This document shows positions 21,277 to 33,760 of a stretch of DNA of 59,298 bases, piece by piece (the first letter of the stretch is position 1; each line of letters begins with the position of its first letter). The position numbers were made by a program, and so were the translations under genes. This DNA comes from Hymenoscyphus infarciens (lineage: Eukaryota > Ascomycota > Leotiomycetes > Helotiales > Helotiaceae), in contig LLCB01000342.1 of the NCBI GenBank assembly GCA_001414345.1, forward strand, positions 1 through 59,298. The letters run 5' to 3'. The notes beneath the pieces were generated by a model. It was not told the DNA's origin, did no database searches, and worked only from the letters and a program-made list of their open reading frames with translations.

Positions 21277-21988
21277 GTTCAAGGAATGCTACTTGGGAGC
21301 GAGATAGCCCCATAGAATTCTAGACGAGAGGCTGTTTTAGAGTTCAATGACTTTTCCAAATAGTAGGTCCATTTCTTTGAACCAATGTGATCTCGTCCTG
21401 GGAGAGCAGCCAAGCGCATAAGCTTTTGGAATCATGGGGATTTCCCACGTTTATGGCATCTTGCTTGTATACCCCCAAACTACGATGTGCGACAAAATCC
21501 GTTTGTAAGGATTTCAGATGAGAAAACTATGAGAAGGTTCGCACTAGTGATTTTGGAGGCTTGGACAAAGCTTGGATTGTCTTTTATAAACTTCAATCCA
21601 TAGTAATAGAGCACTCCTGGCTAGAATATATTTGATTTGTACCATAGATAGTTGATGAGATATTCCACGTTACTTCTAACAGTTTTTTACGATGTTGTTT
21701 GTTGACTTGGAATAGCAACTTCAATGCGCACTAGATCTTCTCACAATGCAACCAAGTTTGATAGTAAACCCATCTCTACTCGCAACTACTTAACATGGAA
21801 TAACGACGGAGAAAGGAGTCTAGCTAAGGTGAGTTGGCATGAAGATATAGACCACGTGATCAGTTTAAAATTCGTGTTTTCCACCCCCACCCTGGCACCC
21901 CCACACTCTCTGCCTCTTCAAGACACGACCCCTCGACCTCATCGCAAGTCATTGCTCCCGTCAGACCACCTACCAATCATCCTCCAAA
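21277..21988. other. Intergenic region, nothing recognised
   Basis: About 700 bases between the transferase stop and the next start. It carries no recognisable gene, repeat or RNA. The last 150 bases are C-rich, typical of a fungal 5' leader. Confidence 0.5.
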
Positions 21989-22886
21989 ATGGACTCAACG
22001 CTACCCACAGCCATGGATATCTCCTCACCGTCACCACCCACCAGCCAATTCCCTGCAACACATTTCCCATTCTTCTCCTTCCCTTCCGAGATCAGAAATC
22101 TCATCTACTCATGGACATTCATCCTCTCCCGTCACCGCAGCCCTGAATACAACATCCCCGATTTCATCGTCCACGGCGCTGAAAAGGTTGGCTCGCCAAG
22201 AGGAGGCTTACGCTGGAAGAATGTTGAGGAATTCCCCCTGCTCTTGACATGCAAGAAAGTCTTCAAGGAAGCACTACCGATCATCTCGGCCGAGGCCTAT
22301 ATGGAAATTAAATGCTACGCCGACGCGAAACTCAAACGCCGAGAGAGGAAGGCATTTGCGGTTTATTCTACGCTGTTGAGGACGACGGAGCTTTGCTCGC
22401 ATGTGAGGAAGGTGGTGATCAATGTCACGCCTACACTTTGGGAGATGGATTTGGAGCATGATATCATTCAGATTCCGAGACTGGCGGGGGTTGTCAAGGA
22501 TTATGAGAGGTTGGAGGAGTTGACGCTTTTGGTGAGACCGAGTATTATGACGCCTGGTTCTTGGGATCTCCTGGGGGATTTCTTTCGCATGGCGGATAAG
22601 AGGAGGCAGGGGGTTAGTCTGTGCTTGGAGTTGCTGGATGATGCTATTGATTCTGAGACTGAGGAGCATGAGGTTGAGGCTGTCGAGGAGATTATGGAGG
22701 AGAGGGCTACGACGGAGAGGATTATTGAGGAGATGACGGGGAAGCTTTGTGGGAGGGGTGCTGAGGTTTGTATTTGCCCTCTCTCTCTCTCTTCTTGTCT
22801 TTCGTTGTTGATTGGACTGATGCTGATCTTGGATTTAGGTATGGGTGGAGTGGAATCTTACGGAGGATTCGGGGGAGTATTGCTGA
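21989..22886 (+). CDS. 2EXR-like domain protein, one intron
   Basis: Starts at an ATG in good context (CAAAATGGAC). Exon 1 is 21,989-22,765; a 73-bp phase-0 intron (GTTTGT...GCTGAT...TTTAG) is followed by a 16-codon exon 2 (22,839-22,886) encoding VWVEWNLTED and ending EYC. The product is 274 residues. The N-terminal 25 residues are Ser/Pro-rich. FPFFSFPSEIRNLIYSW and PLLLTCKKVFKEAL resemble the opening helix and second motif of 2EXR/F-box-like fungal proteins. A Glu-rich helix follows (about 220-250). Reading through the intron stays open to 23,176, but yields low-quality sequence with a hydrophobic, simple-sequence segment, so splicing is preferred. Function unknown. The other 2EXR gene nearby is divergent enough not to be a recent duplicate. 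Confidence 0.7.
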
Positions 22887-23328
22887 GAGGGGATTGCATT
22901 TTTTGTCTCAGCGGAGAGAATAGACATCTCATCACACAATCATCCGGAGAGGTATCTTCGCGTAGGAGGAGTGACACGTATTTTGTCGGGTCGACAGCCT
23001 TGACAATTTCCTTTCTGTCAAACGCCGTTGCTCTCTCTCATGTAAGATCACGAAGCAAAGCTCGCACTACGCTAGCTATACACAAGCACAAAGAGCCATC
23101 GACACATTCCATAGTTCTCAGGAAGCCCAAGACTTGCTATACAGTACTGACCTTCAACTGGGGAGATCCAGTCTAGCAAGCAAATCAATCTCAAGAAATA
23201 CAAACTACAACTATCTTGAGATATCCCCAACCCATGAGATTCTCCCCTACAAGAGACACTCTGCGAGCACCCGACCCGATACCAGTACACCCCGGGGTTC
23301 ATCGTCCCCCAATCACAGCCCGATCTGA

Positions 23329-23760
23329 TCGCAAATCGCCCAAACGGGAAATGCCCAACTCGAAGTGAAGGAAGAAGACGAGAAAACAAGTCATTTGTTG
23401 CACATCGCACTTTTGTCGCAAAGCGCTGCTTTGGGAATAGTGCCTCTCAAGTGACGCTGTCGAGGAGTCGCAAATCGCTTAATTAGGAAATTGTTAGATG
23501 GAAGTGAGTGAATGTTGGCAAAGTAGGTAAGTGTTGCCTATTTGTTGCACATCGCATTTTTGTCGCAAAGTGCCTAAACAGGAAATTTCTCATTCAAAGT
23601 GGTGAGCTGCTTTGGGTATGGCGTGGCTCTGGGTTGAAAGTGAATACGATCGTGAGAAGTGTGTCGTGAATCGCTTAAGTGGGAATTTCAAGAAGGCAAG
23701 TGAATGTTGGGACTTGTCTTTTGTTGCTCGTCGCGATTTTGTCGCAAGGCCCTTCTTTTA
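23329..23760. repeat. Diverged tandem repeat, about 150-180-bp units
   Basis: The block TTTGTTGCACATCGCAYTTT followed by TGTCGCAAAG recurs at 23,394, 23,541 and, degraded, 23,720. A second anchor, AATCGCYYAAWYRGGAAAT, recurs near 23,332, 23,473 and 23,668, with a related GTGCCTAAACAGGAAAT at 23,569. Spacing is 147 then 179 bases. It sits exactly at the right margin of the gene island and is not RIPped. Not coding. Confidence 0.75.
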
Positions 23761-24754
23761 GGTTAGCGTGGTTCTAGGTCGTAGGTGAAGTTGAGATGTG
23801 TCGTAGGTGGCTTGCTTGGAAATGATTTAGGGTTGGGTGAATCTGCGGGCGTGGTAACCACCTGTAGAGATACTTATCCTAGATATCTTGGAAATAGGTA
23901 AGTAGAACTTTAGTTTTGCGTTCCTGATTCTTCTCTAAGTCGATAGCGAGCTTGTTTTCTAGCTAAGCTATAGATATAGATATAGATATAAAGCAGAGTT
24001 ATAAGTGCGCGTATACTAAAGTCATATTCTTAAAGAAAATCCTCTCTTATTTATAGAAGAAGTAAGTTCTATAGTTTAGGTAAGGTAATTAAGAGATTAT
24101 TCTTTATCTTTAATAGATGATTTAGATTATTCTTCTATTTCTTTTAAACCTTTTGATTTAACTTTATATTTTAAGTTAGTATAGAGTACTAGGCTATGAG
24201 TTTTTAGACTCTAGTGTTTTGATACTAGAAGTTAGATTACGTGTATATAACTTTCTACTACTCTAATTTCTTATATAGAAGTTATTTCTCTACTTTAGAG
24301 TAGAATACTTTAAATATTCTAATAATAGTTCTCTATATAATATTTGTTAATATATTCTTAGCTCTTATTATAGAGAAGGTTAAAGTTAGTAAAGTTAAGA
24401 GATTTAAGCGCTTTTATCTAAAATTCTATCTAAAGTTACTTAAATTTTAACTCTTCTAGATTTAACTCTATATATTATATATAGTAACTAAAAGCTTGTA
24501 AATATTATCTAAGAGTATAAAGTATAGTTTTTATAAAGCTAAAAAACTTCTTTATAGTAGATTTTCTTTTGTAACTTAAGTCTTCTTAAATATAATTGTT
24601 ACTAAGCCGAGTTTTATTAGCTATTTTTGGTGTAAAAACTGCCGTGGTGCGGAAACTTCTCTCTACTAGCTACCTTAGATATACGACGAGGCTCTAACGA
24701 GGCTTATATCTTACGCTTAGATACAGCTCTTATAAAGAAAGGAGCGTAGCCTTC

Positions 24755-25197
24755 TAGTAGATATATATATCTACTAAACTTTTACTAGTAGTAGATATAT
24801 ATATCTACTAAGTTCTTACTAGTAGTAGATATATATATCTACTAAATTCTTAGTAGTAGATATATATATCTACTAAACTTTTATTATTAGTAGATATATA
24901 TATCTACTAAATTCTTACTAGTCTAAATTCTTACTAGTAGTAGATATATATATCTACTAAATTCTTAGTAGTAGTAGATATATATATCTACTAAACTTTT
25001 AGTATTAGTAGATATATATATCTACTAAACTTTTAGTATTAGTAGATATATATATCTACTAAAATTTTACTAGTAGTAGATATATATATCTACTAAACTT
25101 TTACTAGTAGTAGATATATATATCTACTAAACTTTTAGTATTAGTAGATATATATATCTACTAAACTTTTATTATTAGTAGATATATATATCTATCT
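24755..25197. repeat. 34-bp tandem array of a perfect 22-bp palindrome
   Basis: Each unit carries TAGTAGATATA followed directly by its exact reverse complement (22-bp perfect palindrome), then a 9-13-base linker such as AACTTTTACTAG or AATTCTTAG. Twelve complete palindromes plus a thirteenth truncated one are present. The palindrome is invariant in the twelve complete copies, while the linkers vary. The usual period is 34 bases; one copy has an extra 16-base linker duplication. Every unit could fold into an 11-bp hairpin. Confidence 0.92.
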
Positions 25198-27548
25198 TTT
25201 ATAATAGATAGAGTAAAAGTTCGATTACTATCTTAGTACTAGGCTTTCTAGGGTATTAATAGGACCTAATATATAGATAACTTAATAGACTACTCTTAAT
25301 ACTATATTAATACTATAGAGAGAAATAAGTATAAGAAGATTAGAACACTCTCTACTAACTTACTAGAAGCCTTACTAATAAATTTATATAAAGACCTACG
25401 CTTACTTAATAGTATTATAGTAGAGATTATAGAAAAGATAGTCTACTAAGTTTTAAAGAGACTATATAAATTAAGAAGAGTAAAAAGCAAATATAAGTAA
25501 CTAAGGGTAATAATTATTAAGAGCTTAATAATAGAAGGTTAGATAATACTAGTATTAGTAAGAGTATATCTTAAGAATAAAGATTAATATAGTTTCTACT
25601 TTACTCTTAATACTTAACCTTCTCTTACTATACTACTATATTATACTCTAATAAATATAACTTATCTAATTACTCTTCTCTTAACATATTATAAACGTCT
25701 ACCTCTTATTTTAATAATCTTAACACTTATAATTTAAACTCTCTCTCTTATAGCTAGGCCTTCTATAATTATAACTTCTATAATTATTACTTAATTAATT
25801 AACCTTTTATACTAATTAATTAAGACTTTAAATTCTAAGCTATAAATAACCTTATTATAGTAAGTTATATTAACTCTTTAGAATAAGAACCTATAAAACA
25901 TATACTAAAATATATTATTATAGTTATTATAAATATCTAATATAATAAAGTTAAGATTATTAAAGTTATTATAGATATCTAGCGTACTAAAGTAACTAAA
26001 GTTATAGCTTCCTCTTTCTAAGCTTATAATAATATACCTTAACTTCTTAACTATATATATATTCTATAAAGAGATAGCTATAATCTAGACTCTTAATCTA
26101 AGTATTACTAGCTAGAATACTTAGATTTCGATTTATCTTTTAGTCTCTTATTACTACTACTATATTATAATAGTATCTTTATCTTTCTATTAATATTAAA
26201 AGTAAAGCTTAGTATAAGTATACTTATAAGAGTAATTCTTTTCTTATAAGGTTAATAATTAACTTAGTATAAGCTCTTCTTATAAAACGTAATCTCTTTA
26301 AATTAAGAAAATAAATAAAATAAATATTAGCTAAATATACTATACCTTCCTAGGCTGTCTTACTTCCTTCTTATATTCCTAGCTTTATAAGTACTCTTAA
26401 GCTTCTTAATAGTAGCTTCTTATATATATTAGGTACTTCTATCTTAGTACTATCTAGTATTTATACTTAAAATAGTAGACACTTCTCCTACTCTCTAAAG
26501 TCTTATAACTAGGCTAAATAATAACGTTTAGCTAATATAAAATAGGATTTTTTCTATTAAAGATAGAGGAAATGTTATTTAGTATAGTAAGAAAATATAT
26601 ATAATATAAGCTTATATTTATAATATTTTCTAAGAATTAAGTACTTTAGAAATAATACTAGATACTATAAAAAGTATAAGAAAAGAACTTAATAATAATA
26701 TTAGATAGAATAAATTAACTATAATAATTAAAGGTAGATAAGTAATAATTTTAGATACTTAAAAGATTTATATAAAGAAGGTTAATATTATAGAAAAGTA
26801 TCTTAGATAGTAGAGTATTATTTAAATAGTTAATTAATAATAGCTTAATAGTTCTAAAGTAGTACTATAATACTCTAAAACTAGATAAGATTTATCTAAA
26901 AATATTAAAGAGTTATAAAAGTCTAAGATAATAAGTCTATAATATAATATTTCTATAGAGTATATATTTAAACGTTTTATATAAGGTACTAATAACTACT
27001 ATCTTAAGGTACTTAAGAACTTAAATATAAAGAAATATATAGCTATAATAAAAGTCCTTCTTATATTTATAAACAAAGAATAGAAATTATATAGCTAATA
27101 AGAAGAGAATAGAAAGCTCTAATATTAAAAAGCTAGTACTAGTATAGCTTATTATAAATATAGTATCTTATTATAGCTATAAATATAAATACTTAAATTC
27201 TCTACTATATTCCTTATCCTTTCTACTAAGTATTATTATAGTATTATTTTTAGTATTTTTATCTTATCTAAGTTAGTAATAATTACTATTTACTAGAAAG
27301 GAGATAATAAAGTACCTACTTATAAGCTCTCTTACTTACCTTTCTATATACTATTAGTTATTTTCTATAAAGCTAATCTTTATTATTATAATATTAAGAC
27401 TAAATCTAGTATAATAAACTTTCTTAAGAAATATTAATATATTCTAAACTAAGCTATTAAGTTTAAGCTATTTCTTAATAATCTCTTAGATTACGTTCTT
27501 CTAAAAAGGATTATTACTAAAGGTTATAAGTAAGCTAGATCTCTATCT

Positions 27549-27672
27549 AGATCTTATAATAGATCTTATAATAGTAAATCTCGTAGTAGATCTCGTAGTA
27601 GATCTTATAATAGATCTTATACTAGATCTTATACTAGATCTTATACTAAATCTTATACTAGATCTTATACTA
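27549..27672 (+). repeat. 12-bp repeat encoding Arg-Ser-rich tetrapeptides
   Basis: About ten copies of AGATCTTATAAT/AGATCTTATACT and AGATCTCGTAGT. In one plus frame these read RSYN, RSYT and RSRS in series, with no stop codons. This looks like the repetitive basic tail of a decayed Gag-like or RNA-binding protein. The surrounding frame (about 26,560-27,780) is protein-like but interrupted. Confidence 0.6.
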
Positions 27673-29193
27673 GAGCTAATAATCTCTTTATTACTAAGGC
27701 CTCTAACAACGATACTAATATAACTACTATAGGAATATATACGTCTATAACTACCTTATCTACCTTTACACCTACTATTAGTAATATATAACTTAAAAGT
27801 CTAATACTTTAAAGTTTATATAGTTTTCTTACTTATAAATTTAGTTAATTCTTTCTAGATCTACTCTAAATCCCTTATTAACCTAGTAACTCCTTCTCTA
27901 ATTTACTTAGAAGACCTAGTATTATAAGAACTATAGGCTTACCTATATCTCTAAGTTAAACCTATAAATGTCTTAAGATTTTATTATCTTAGAAAGTTTC
28001 TATTTAGCTAGTAAATCTAGTTAAGAAGTAACTTTTACTCTTCTCTTTTCTTTTTCTATACTTATTATTTTACTTTAAGGTTTTCTAAGATCTTAAAAGA
28101 GATATATTAAATATATAGAATTCTTTATTTAGTTACTCTTTTATAACTAAGAGATATAAAGTTATAAATTACCTAGATTTAATATAAATAGATAATAATT
28201 AAGTAAGGTTAATAATTATAATATATAAATAGCCTTATAAAATAAAATTAAAAGTTATTTACTTCTCTTTTATAAGATAGTAAATAGTTTAAGCTTAATA
28301 ATCTAAATAATAGTATATTATATCTTTAAAAAGTATAATATTTAGCTCTCTAAGTAGAAGAATAGAGTCTCTTACTTAGAGTTATAGTATAAATTTAATA
28401 ATCTTTAGTATTAAGCTTAAATCTCTTATATAAGTAATTAGTTATATATATCTAGAAGGATAGAATAAAGGTATTATTACTTTTATTAATATAACCTAAT
28501 CTCTTAAAAAGACTAGGTTATATTTTTTCTTATTAATATATAGAGATAGCTATTAATATAGATAATTATAATTAAAGCTTATTTATTTTATATATTTTTA
28601 TTTCTTCTTAGTATTTATCTTAATTAAAATTCTATAATTATATATATTATAACTTTTTTATATTATATTTAGTTATAGTTAATTCTATATATATAGTATA
28701 GTATAAATAGAATAATAATAGATAAGATAGAGTATATAATAGGTAGTAGAGTTAGTAGTAGGATTTAAGATTATTAGAGAAATTAGTACTAGATAGTATA
28801 AATTATATTTAATTTTCTTCTAAATCTTATAAATAGTTATCTATTTCCTTTCTCTTATTATTCTTCTTTTTAGTTTAATTTTCTTTAGAAAAAAATTATA
28901 AGCTTCTTTACTAATATACTAGTATATATTCTCTTCTATATTTCTAGAGATAGTTTTATTTTTATCTAATAATAAGATAAAATAGATTTAATATTTAATC
29001 TACTTCTACTATATATTAATTTAATACCTTTTACTTCTAGAACCTATTACTAAGTTCTTTATTAAAGAAGTTTTTAGTATAAACTTAAAGTAGTTATATT
29101 AAAGTAAGAGAGTAGTTATATATTAATATCTTTTTACTAGTCCTTATAGTTTAATTTTAATAATAGTAAAACCTTTCTTCTAGCTATACTAGA

Positions 29194-29264
29194 AGTAGTA
29201 GTATTAGTATTATTAGTAGTATTAGTATTATTAGTATTATTAGTATTATTAATAGTATTAGTAG
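29194..29264. repeat. TAGTAT/TATTAG trinucleotide-type repeat
   Basis: Low-complexity run of AGTATTAGTATTATT variants. Confidence 0.8.
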
Positions 29265-30344
29265 CTATAATATAGAGACTAAACTTTAATAAATGTCTTT
29301 ATATAGCTAGTAGTTAAGTATTATCTATTATAAACTCTCTAGTTATTATAAATAAATAGAAGACTTTTAGTCTATATTCTACTTTATCTACTATATTCTT
29401 AAAATCTTATCTAATAGCTATATAAAGAACTCTAGTCTTATTAATATCTTTATATTAACTACTATTAATAATATAATATATTATTTTATAACTATACTTT
29501 ACTAGAATATCTATCTATTTCTTTTAGCTAATATCTTATAAGTAGGAATTTTCCTCTTACTTAATTACTAATAAATACTTAAGCTTTAATAATAATTTTA
29601 TTTCTATAATTCTTAAGTAGCTTTTCTTAATTACTAATCTCTACTTTAAGGTTCTTATCTATATTAGCTATATTATATAGTATTATATACTTATTTTAAG
29701 CTTCTTATTTTAATTCCTTTTATATATTCTTACTAAGTTATCTATATATCTTATATATCTATATAGTATTATAACTACTAGTAAATTAATTATTAAGATT
29801 CTTTTTCTTAATCTTTTTATACTAATCTAGAATCTTATTCTTTATTCTTTCTTAGAATAAATCCTATATAGATTAATACTATATAGTAGAAGACTAAAAT
29901 AGTAATATAGTTTTCTTAATATAGTCTAATACTAGATTAAGTTTTACTCTATTTCTCTTATCTACTCTCTCTTTTCTTTTAGAATTAATAATTTTAAAAA
30001 GTATAGTTTTAAATTCCTAAGTTAATTTATTAAGTTAAGTCTTAACTTTAAAACTTAACTTAGTTCTAATTAGTTAGTTATCTATTAGCTTTAAATATCT
30101 TAAATTAGAAGTGTTATAATATTAATTTTCTTAATAAAGTATCTTACTATTTCTATTATTATTCTCTATAATTATATAATTCTAATTAGTTATTTTTTAT
30201 ATAATATACTTTCTTTAATTAATTATTAAAAGAATATCTTACTATAAGAAGGTCTACTATACTATATTCTAGCTTATAAGATCTTTTAGATTAGTTTAAG
30301 TAAGAGGATTTTAGTAACTTATATTCTTTAATATAGAATTAGAT

Positions 30345-30404
30345 TTAATAGTAGTAAGCTTAATAGTAGTAGGCTTAATAGTAGTAGGCTTAATAGTAGT
30401 AGGC
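30345..30404. repeat. 15-bp tandem repeat, four copies
   Basis: TTAATAGTAGTARGC repeated four times without spacing, one substitution among copies. Confidence 0.9.
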
Positions 30405-30794
30405 TATATTAGATTAGACTTAATATTATTTAGAAATATAGAATAATTCTCTTATTCTTATTTAATATAATCTAGGTTTAACTAGGTAAGATCTAGCTAT
30501 ATAGAGACGTAATATTATCTTTTAGTCTTTTTATTAAATAGACGGTTTTTCTTTATTAAGTAGATTCTCTTCTTCTCTTAATAAGACTTTTCTAAGTAAA
30601 TATTAGCTAGCTACTTATTATTATTAATTTTTAAGAATATAAACTTAAAGTAGAACTATTTATATTAATAGTAGAAGGAATATAAGTAGCTATTATTTAA
30701 TTCCTTTATATTAATAAAGAGCTTATTATTAATCTGTTCGCGGTTTAGCTTAATTTGTTTAAGTAGTTTTATATTAGGATAATTAAGTATAGGT

Positions 30795-30866
30795 TTAGCT
30801 AAGTATTTAGCTAAGTATTTAACTAAGTATTTAGCTAAGTATTTAACTAAGTATTTAGCTAAGTAT
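30795..30866. repeat. 12-bp tandem repeat, six copies
   Basis: TTARCTAAGTAT repeated six times. The only variable site is G/A at position four, a RIP-compatible transition. Confidence 0.9.
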
Positions 30867-31822
30867 TAGAAGTGCTTTTAGTTAAGAATAAGATTTAAAT
30901 ATTAGATTGATTCTTTAGTTAATTAATTCTTAGAATAATTCTCGTTGCTTTAATTAGCTTTATAATTAGCTCTATAATTAGCTCTTAGATTTATTCTATA
31001 TTTAGTTAATAGAATATAAATCTTAAATAAAATTAAAGTTATTTTAGTAGAGTAATATAGTTTAAATAAGAAGTATAAGAACATTTAAGATAAGATCTAG
31101 TCTCTATTCTTTATAATATTACTTATATTTAATACTTTTAGCCTAGTATATGTTTAATACTAACTTAGTTATAGGCGTAAAAACCTATTTTAGAAAGAGC
31201 GAGACTTAGCTAGTATAGATATTAGAATATTTTTATAATATCTTTTAATTATTAAATATTAAAGTTTATAATACTATATATTATTCCTTATATTATAATA
31301 ACTCTATATTAGTTGCTACTATTCTCTATAATAAATACCTCCTTTTCTAGTTAAGGTATATTTATTAAAGACTTATTTATACTCTACTTAATTACTATCT
31401 TACTCTATACTTCTTTTTAAAGCTATTATAAATATAATTATATAATAGTTTATAATTATCTTAGACTATTAACTAATATTAGTTTATATTAAATAATTAA
31501 TATTTAGCTAAAAGACGAAAAATCGTAATATACTTAGAAATTCCTAAAAAGTTTAAAAGAATATAAAGAGGCTATAGCTAAGGTTAAAAGCATATCTCTT
31601 AAAGTAAATAATATTTACTAGATTAAGATAAATTAAATAGCTTAATATTTCTTACTCTCTCTTATATAATAATATATTATATTCTATATATAAAAGTATA
31701 ATATTATTAGAAAGAGTAGTAAATAAAACTAAGAGTATATAAATAATTTATATAAAGAGCTTTAAGTAAGATACTCTATTTTAAAGAATCTTTATTTAAA
31801 GTTTATATAATTATACTAATAA

Positions 31823-33760
31823 AAGATTAATAACTTTATTAAATTAAAAGCTTAGAAATTAAATAAAGTAAAATTATTTAAGCTTAATAAAGGAGAGATT
31901 AAATAAGCCTCTTCTATAACCTTATAGCTAGACTCCTCTTAAGATAGTAAGACTAATATATCTATACTTATACCTAACTAACTACTAAAGCTAGAAGAAC
32001 TCTATATTACTAGTACTACTCTCTCTTAACTACTAGCTTAAGAGAAGATCTCTTTTAATTTAATTAAAACCTTATACTTATATCTTAAGAGTATTTAGTA
32101 TAGTAAACTACCTAAGTACTCTTTTAAGTACTTATCCTTCTCTAAAACTAAATTAGTATTTTAAAATAAACTAAATTTTCTACTAACTATTAATAACTCT
32201 CTATAAAATTAGACTAGAGATTATATACTAGAAAGGGAATAAGAAAAAGTAATTTTATAGATTAATTATAAGTATTATAAAATAGTAAGAAGGTTAATTA
32301 CTAATTAAAGATAATAGTTACTATTAAAGAAGAATAGCTTAAAAGATAAGAAGAAGCTTATACTTAACTCTTTTAATATTATACTAAAATTTACTTTAAG
32401 ATATTAGTACTTACTACTACTAAATCTACTTAGTATTTACTAATAAATAAAAGTACTTACTAATTTATTTTAATTTAAGAAAAACGTATATTTATAAGTA
32501 TTATAAATATATAAAAGAATAATAAGTACTAATAATTTTAAAGATAAGTATATATATTTAAAGAATTTATTACTAAGTTTAGATAAGACTACCTTTTATA
32601 ATATAAGGCTTACTTAAGCTAATACCTAGAAGTAGAAATTTAAAAATAAAAGAATAAAACCTTAGATATATATTAGTAAATAAACTAATACTTTACTTCT
32701 CGTCTTTAATATAAAGTATTATATAGTAGTATTATCTAGCTATACTATATTATACTAGGTAAATATAAAGAATAAAGATATCTATACTCTCTTATTCTTA
32801 TAATTACTATTCTTAAGTTTAATAATAACTTAAACTCTATATAAACTACTATTTTAATACTTCTTTAAAGATATTAGTATCTCTTAAAGCTTATTATTAT
32901 AGTTATTATTATTAATATTAAACTTATACTTAGATTTAAGCTTTAAAGTTTTTTACTACTCCTTTCTTAGCTTTAAATTAGAAAAAATAAAATAAAGAAA
33001 AACCTTATATAGTAAGACTCTAGCTATTTTTAGATTTCTAGCTTAGCCTTATTATAAAACTTCTTAAGCTATCTACTATTAGTAAGAGAATAAGAATAAA
33101 GATTATTTAAATTATCTTTATTATAGAAATATAGTTATAAATTACTTTATATTATAAAACATCTTTATAATATATAGCTACTATCTTAAAACTATACTAT
33201 TCCTTCTTAGCCTTAAATATTAATATAACTAAAGCCTTCTATCTCTTAATAATAGCTTATAACTATATAAAGTATTTAAAGATAATATTAAATTTAAACT
33301 AGAACTTAATAAGAAAGATTTCTTTTAAGAAGAACTAAAGCTAAGTCTCTTCTTAAGTAGTAAAACATTCTTACTTAGAAAGAACACTATCTAAGCCTAT
33401 ATTAGCTAGTATATAAGTAAAAAGTAGTTTATTAACTATATTAAATTTATTTAATTAAAACCTAAATAAGCTAGATATAGAGTCCTTATCTACTATATTA
33501 CTATTATTATAGTAGAAGTAAGACATAGTAAATATATTATAATAAAAACTAAATTAAAATACAACAAGGGCTAGCTTATAACTTTATAATAATATGTTAA
33601 TAAAGCTTTAAGTTATAAGAACATAATAAGTAGTAATATAAGGATAAGAGTATATAAGGTTAGAAGGTTAAGAGTATATAAGGTTAGAAGGTTAAGAGTA
33701 TATAAGGTTAAAAGGTTAAGAGTATATAAGGTTAAAAGTATATAAGGATATTAAGAATAA
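31823..33760 (+). pseudogene. Unidentified single-frame ghost ORF, RIP-stopped
   Basis: A plus-strand frame in one phase (checked at 31,823 and at 33,641, and read through to about 32,800) yields protein-like sequence whose interruptions are TAA/TAG only. The middle (about 32,600-33,100) would be rich in residues coded by CCN/CTN codons. The end runs into a 24-bp repeat encoding eight-residue units RVYKVRRL. No family recognised. Length of about 640 codons suggests a host-like or transposon-borne gene that was duplicated and then RIPped. Confidence 0.4.
33648..33743 (+). repeat. 24-bp tandem repeat, four copies
   Basis: Units begin with GAGTATATAAGGTTARAAGG at 33,648, 33,672, 33,696 and 33,720. 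The 24-base period keeps the ghost reading frame, giving eight-residue basic repeats. Confidence 0.9.
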
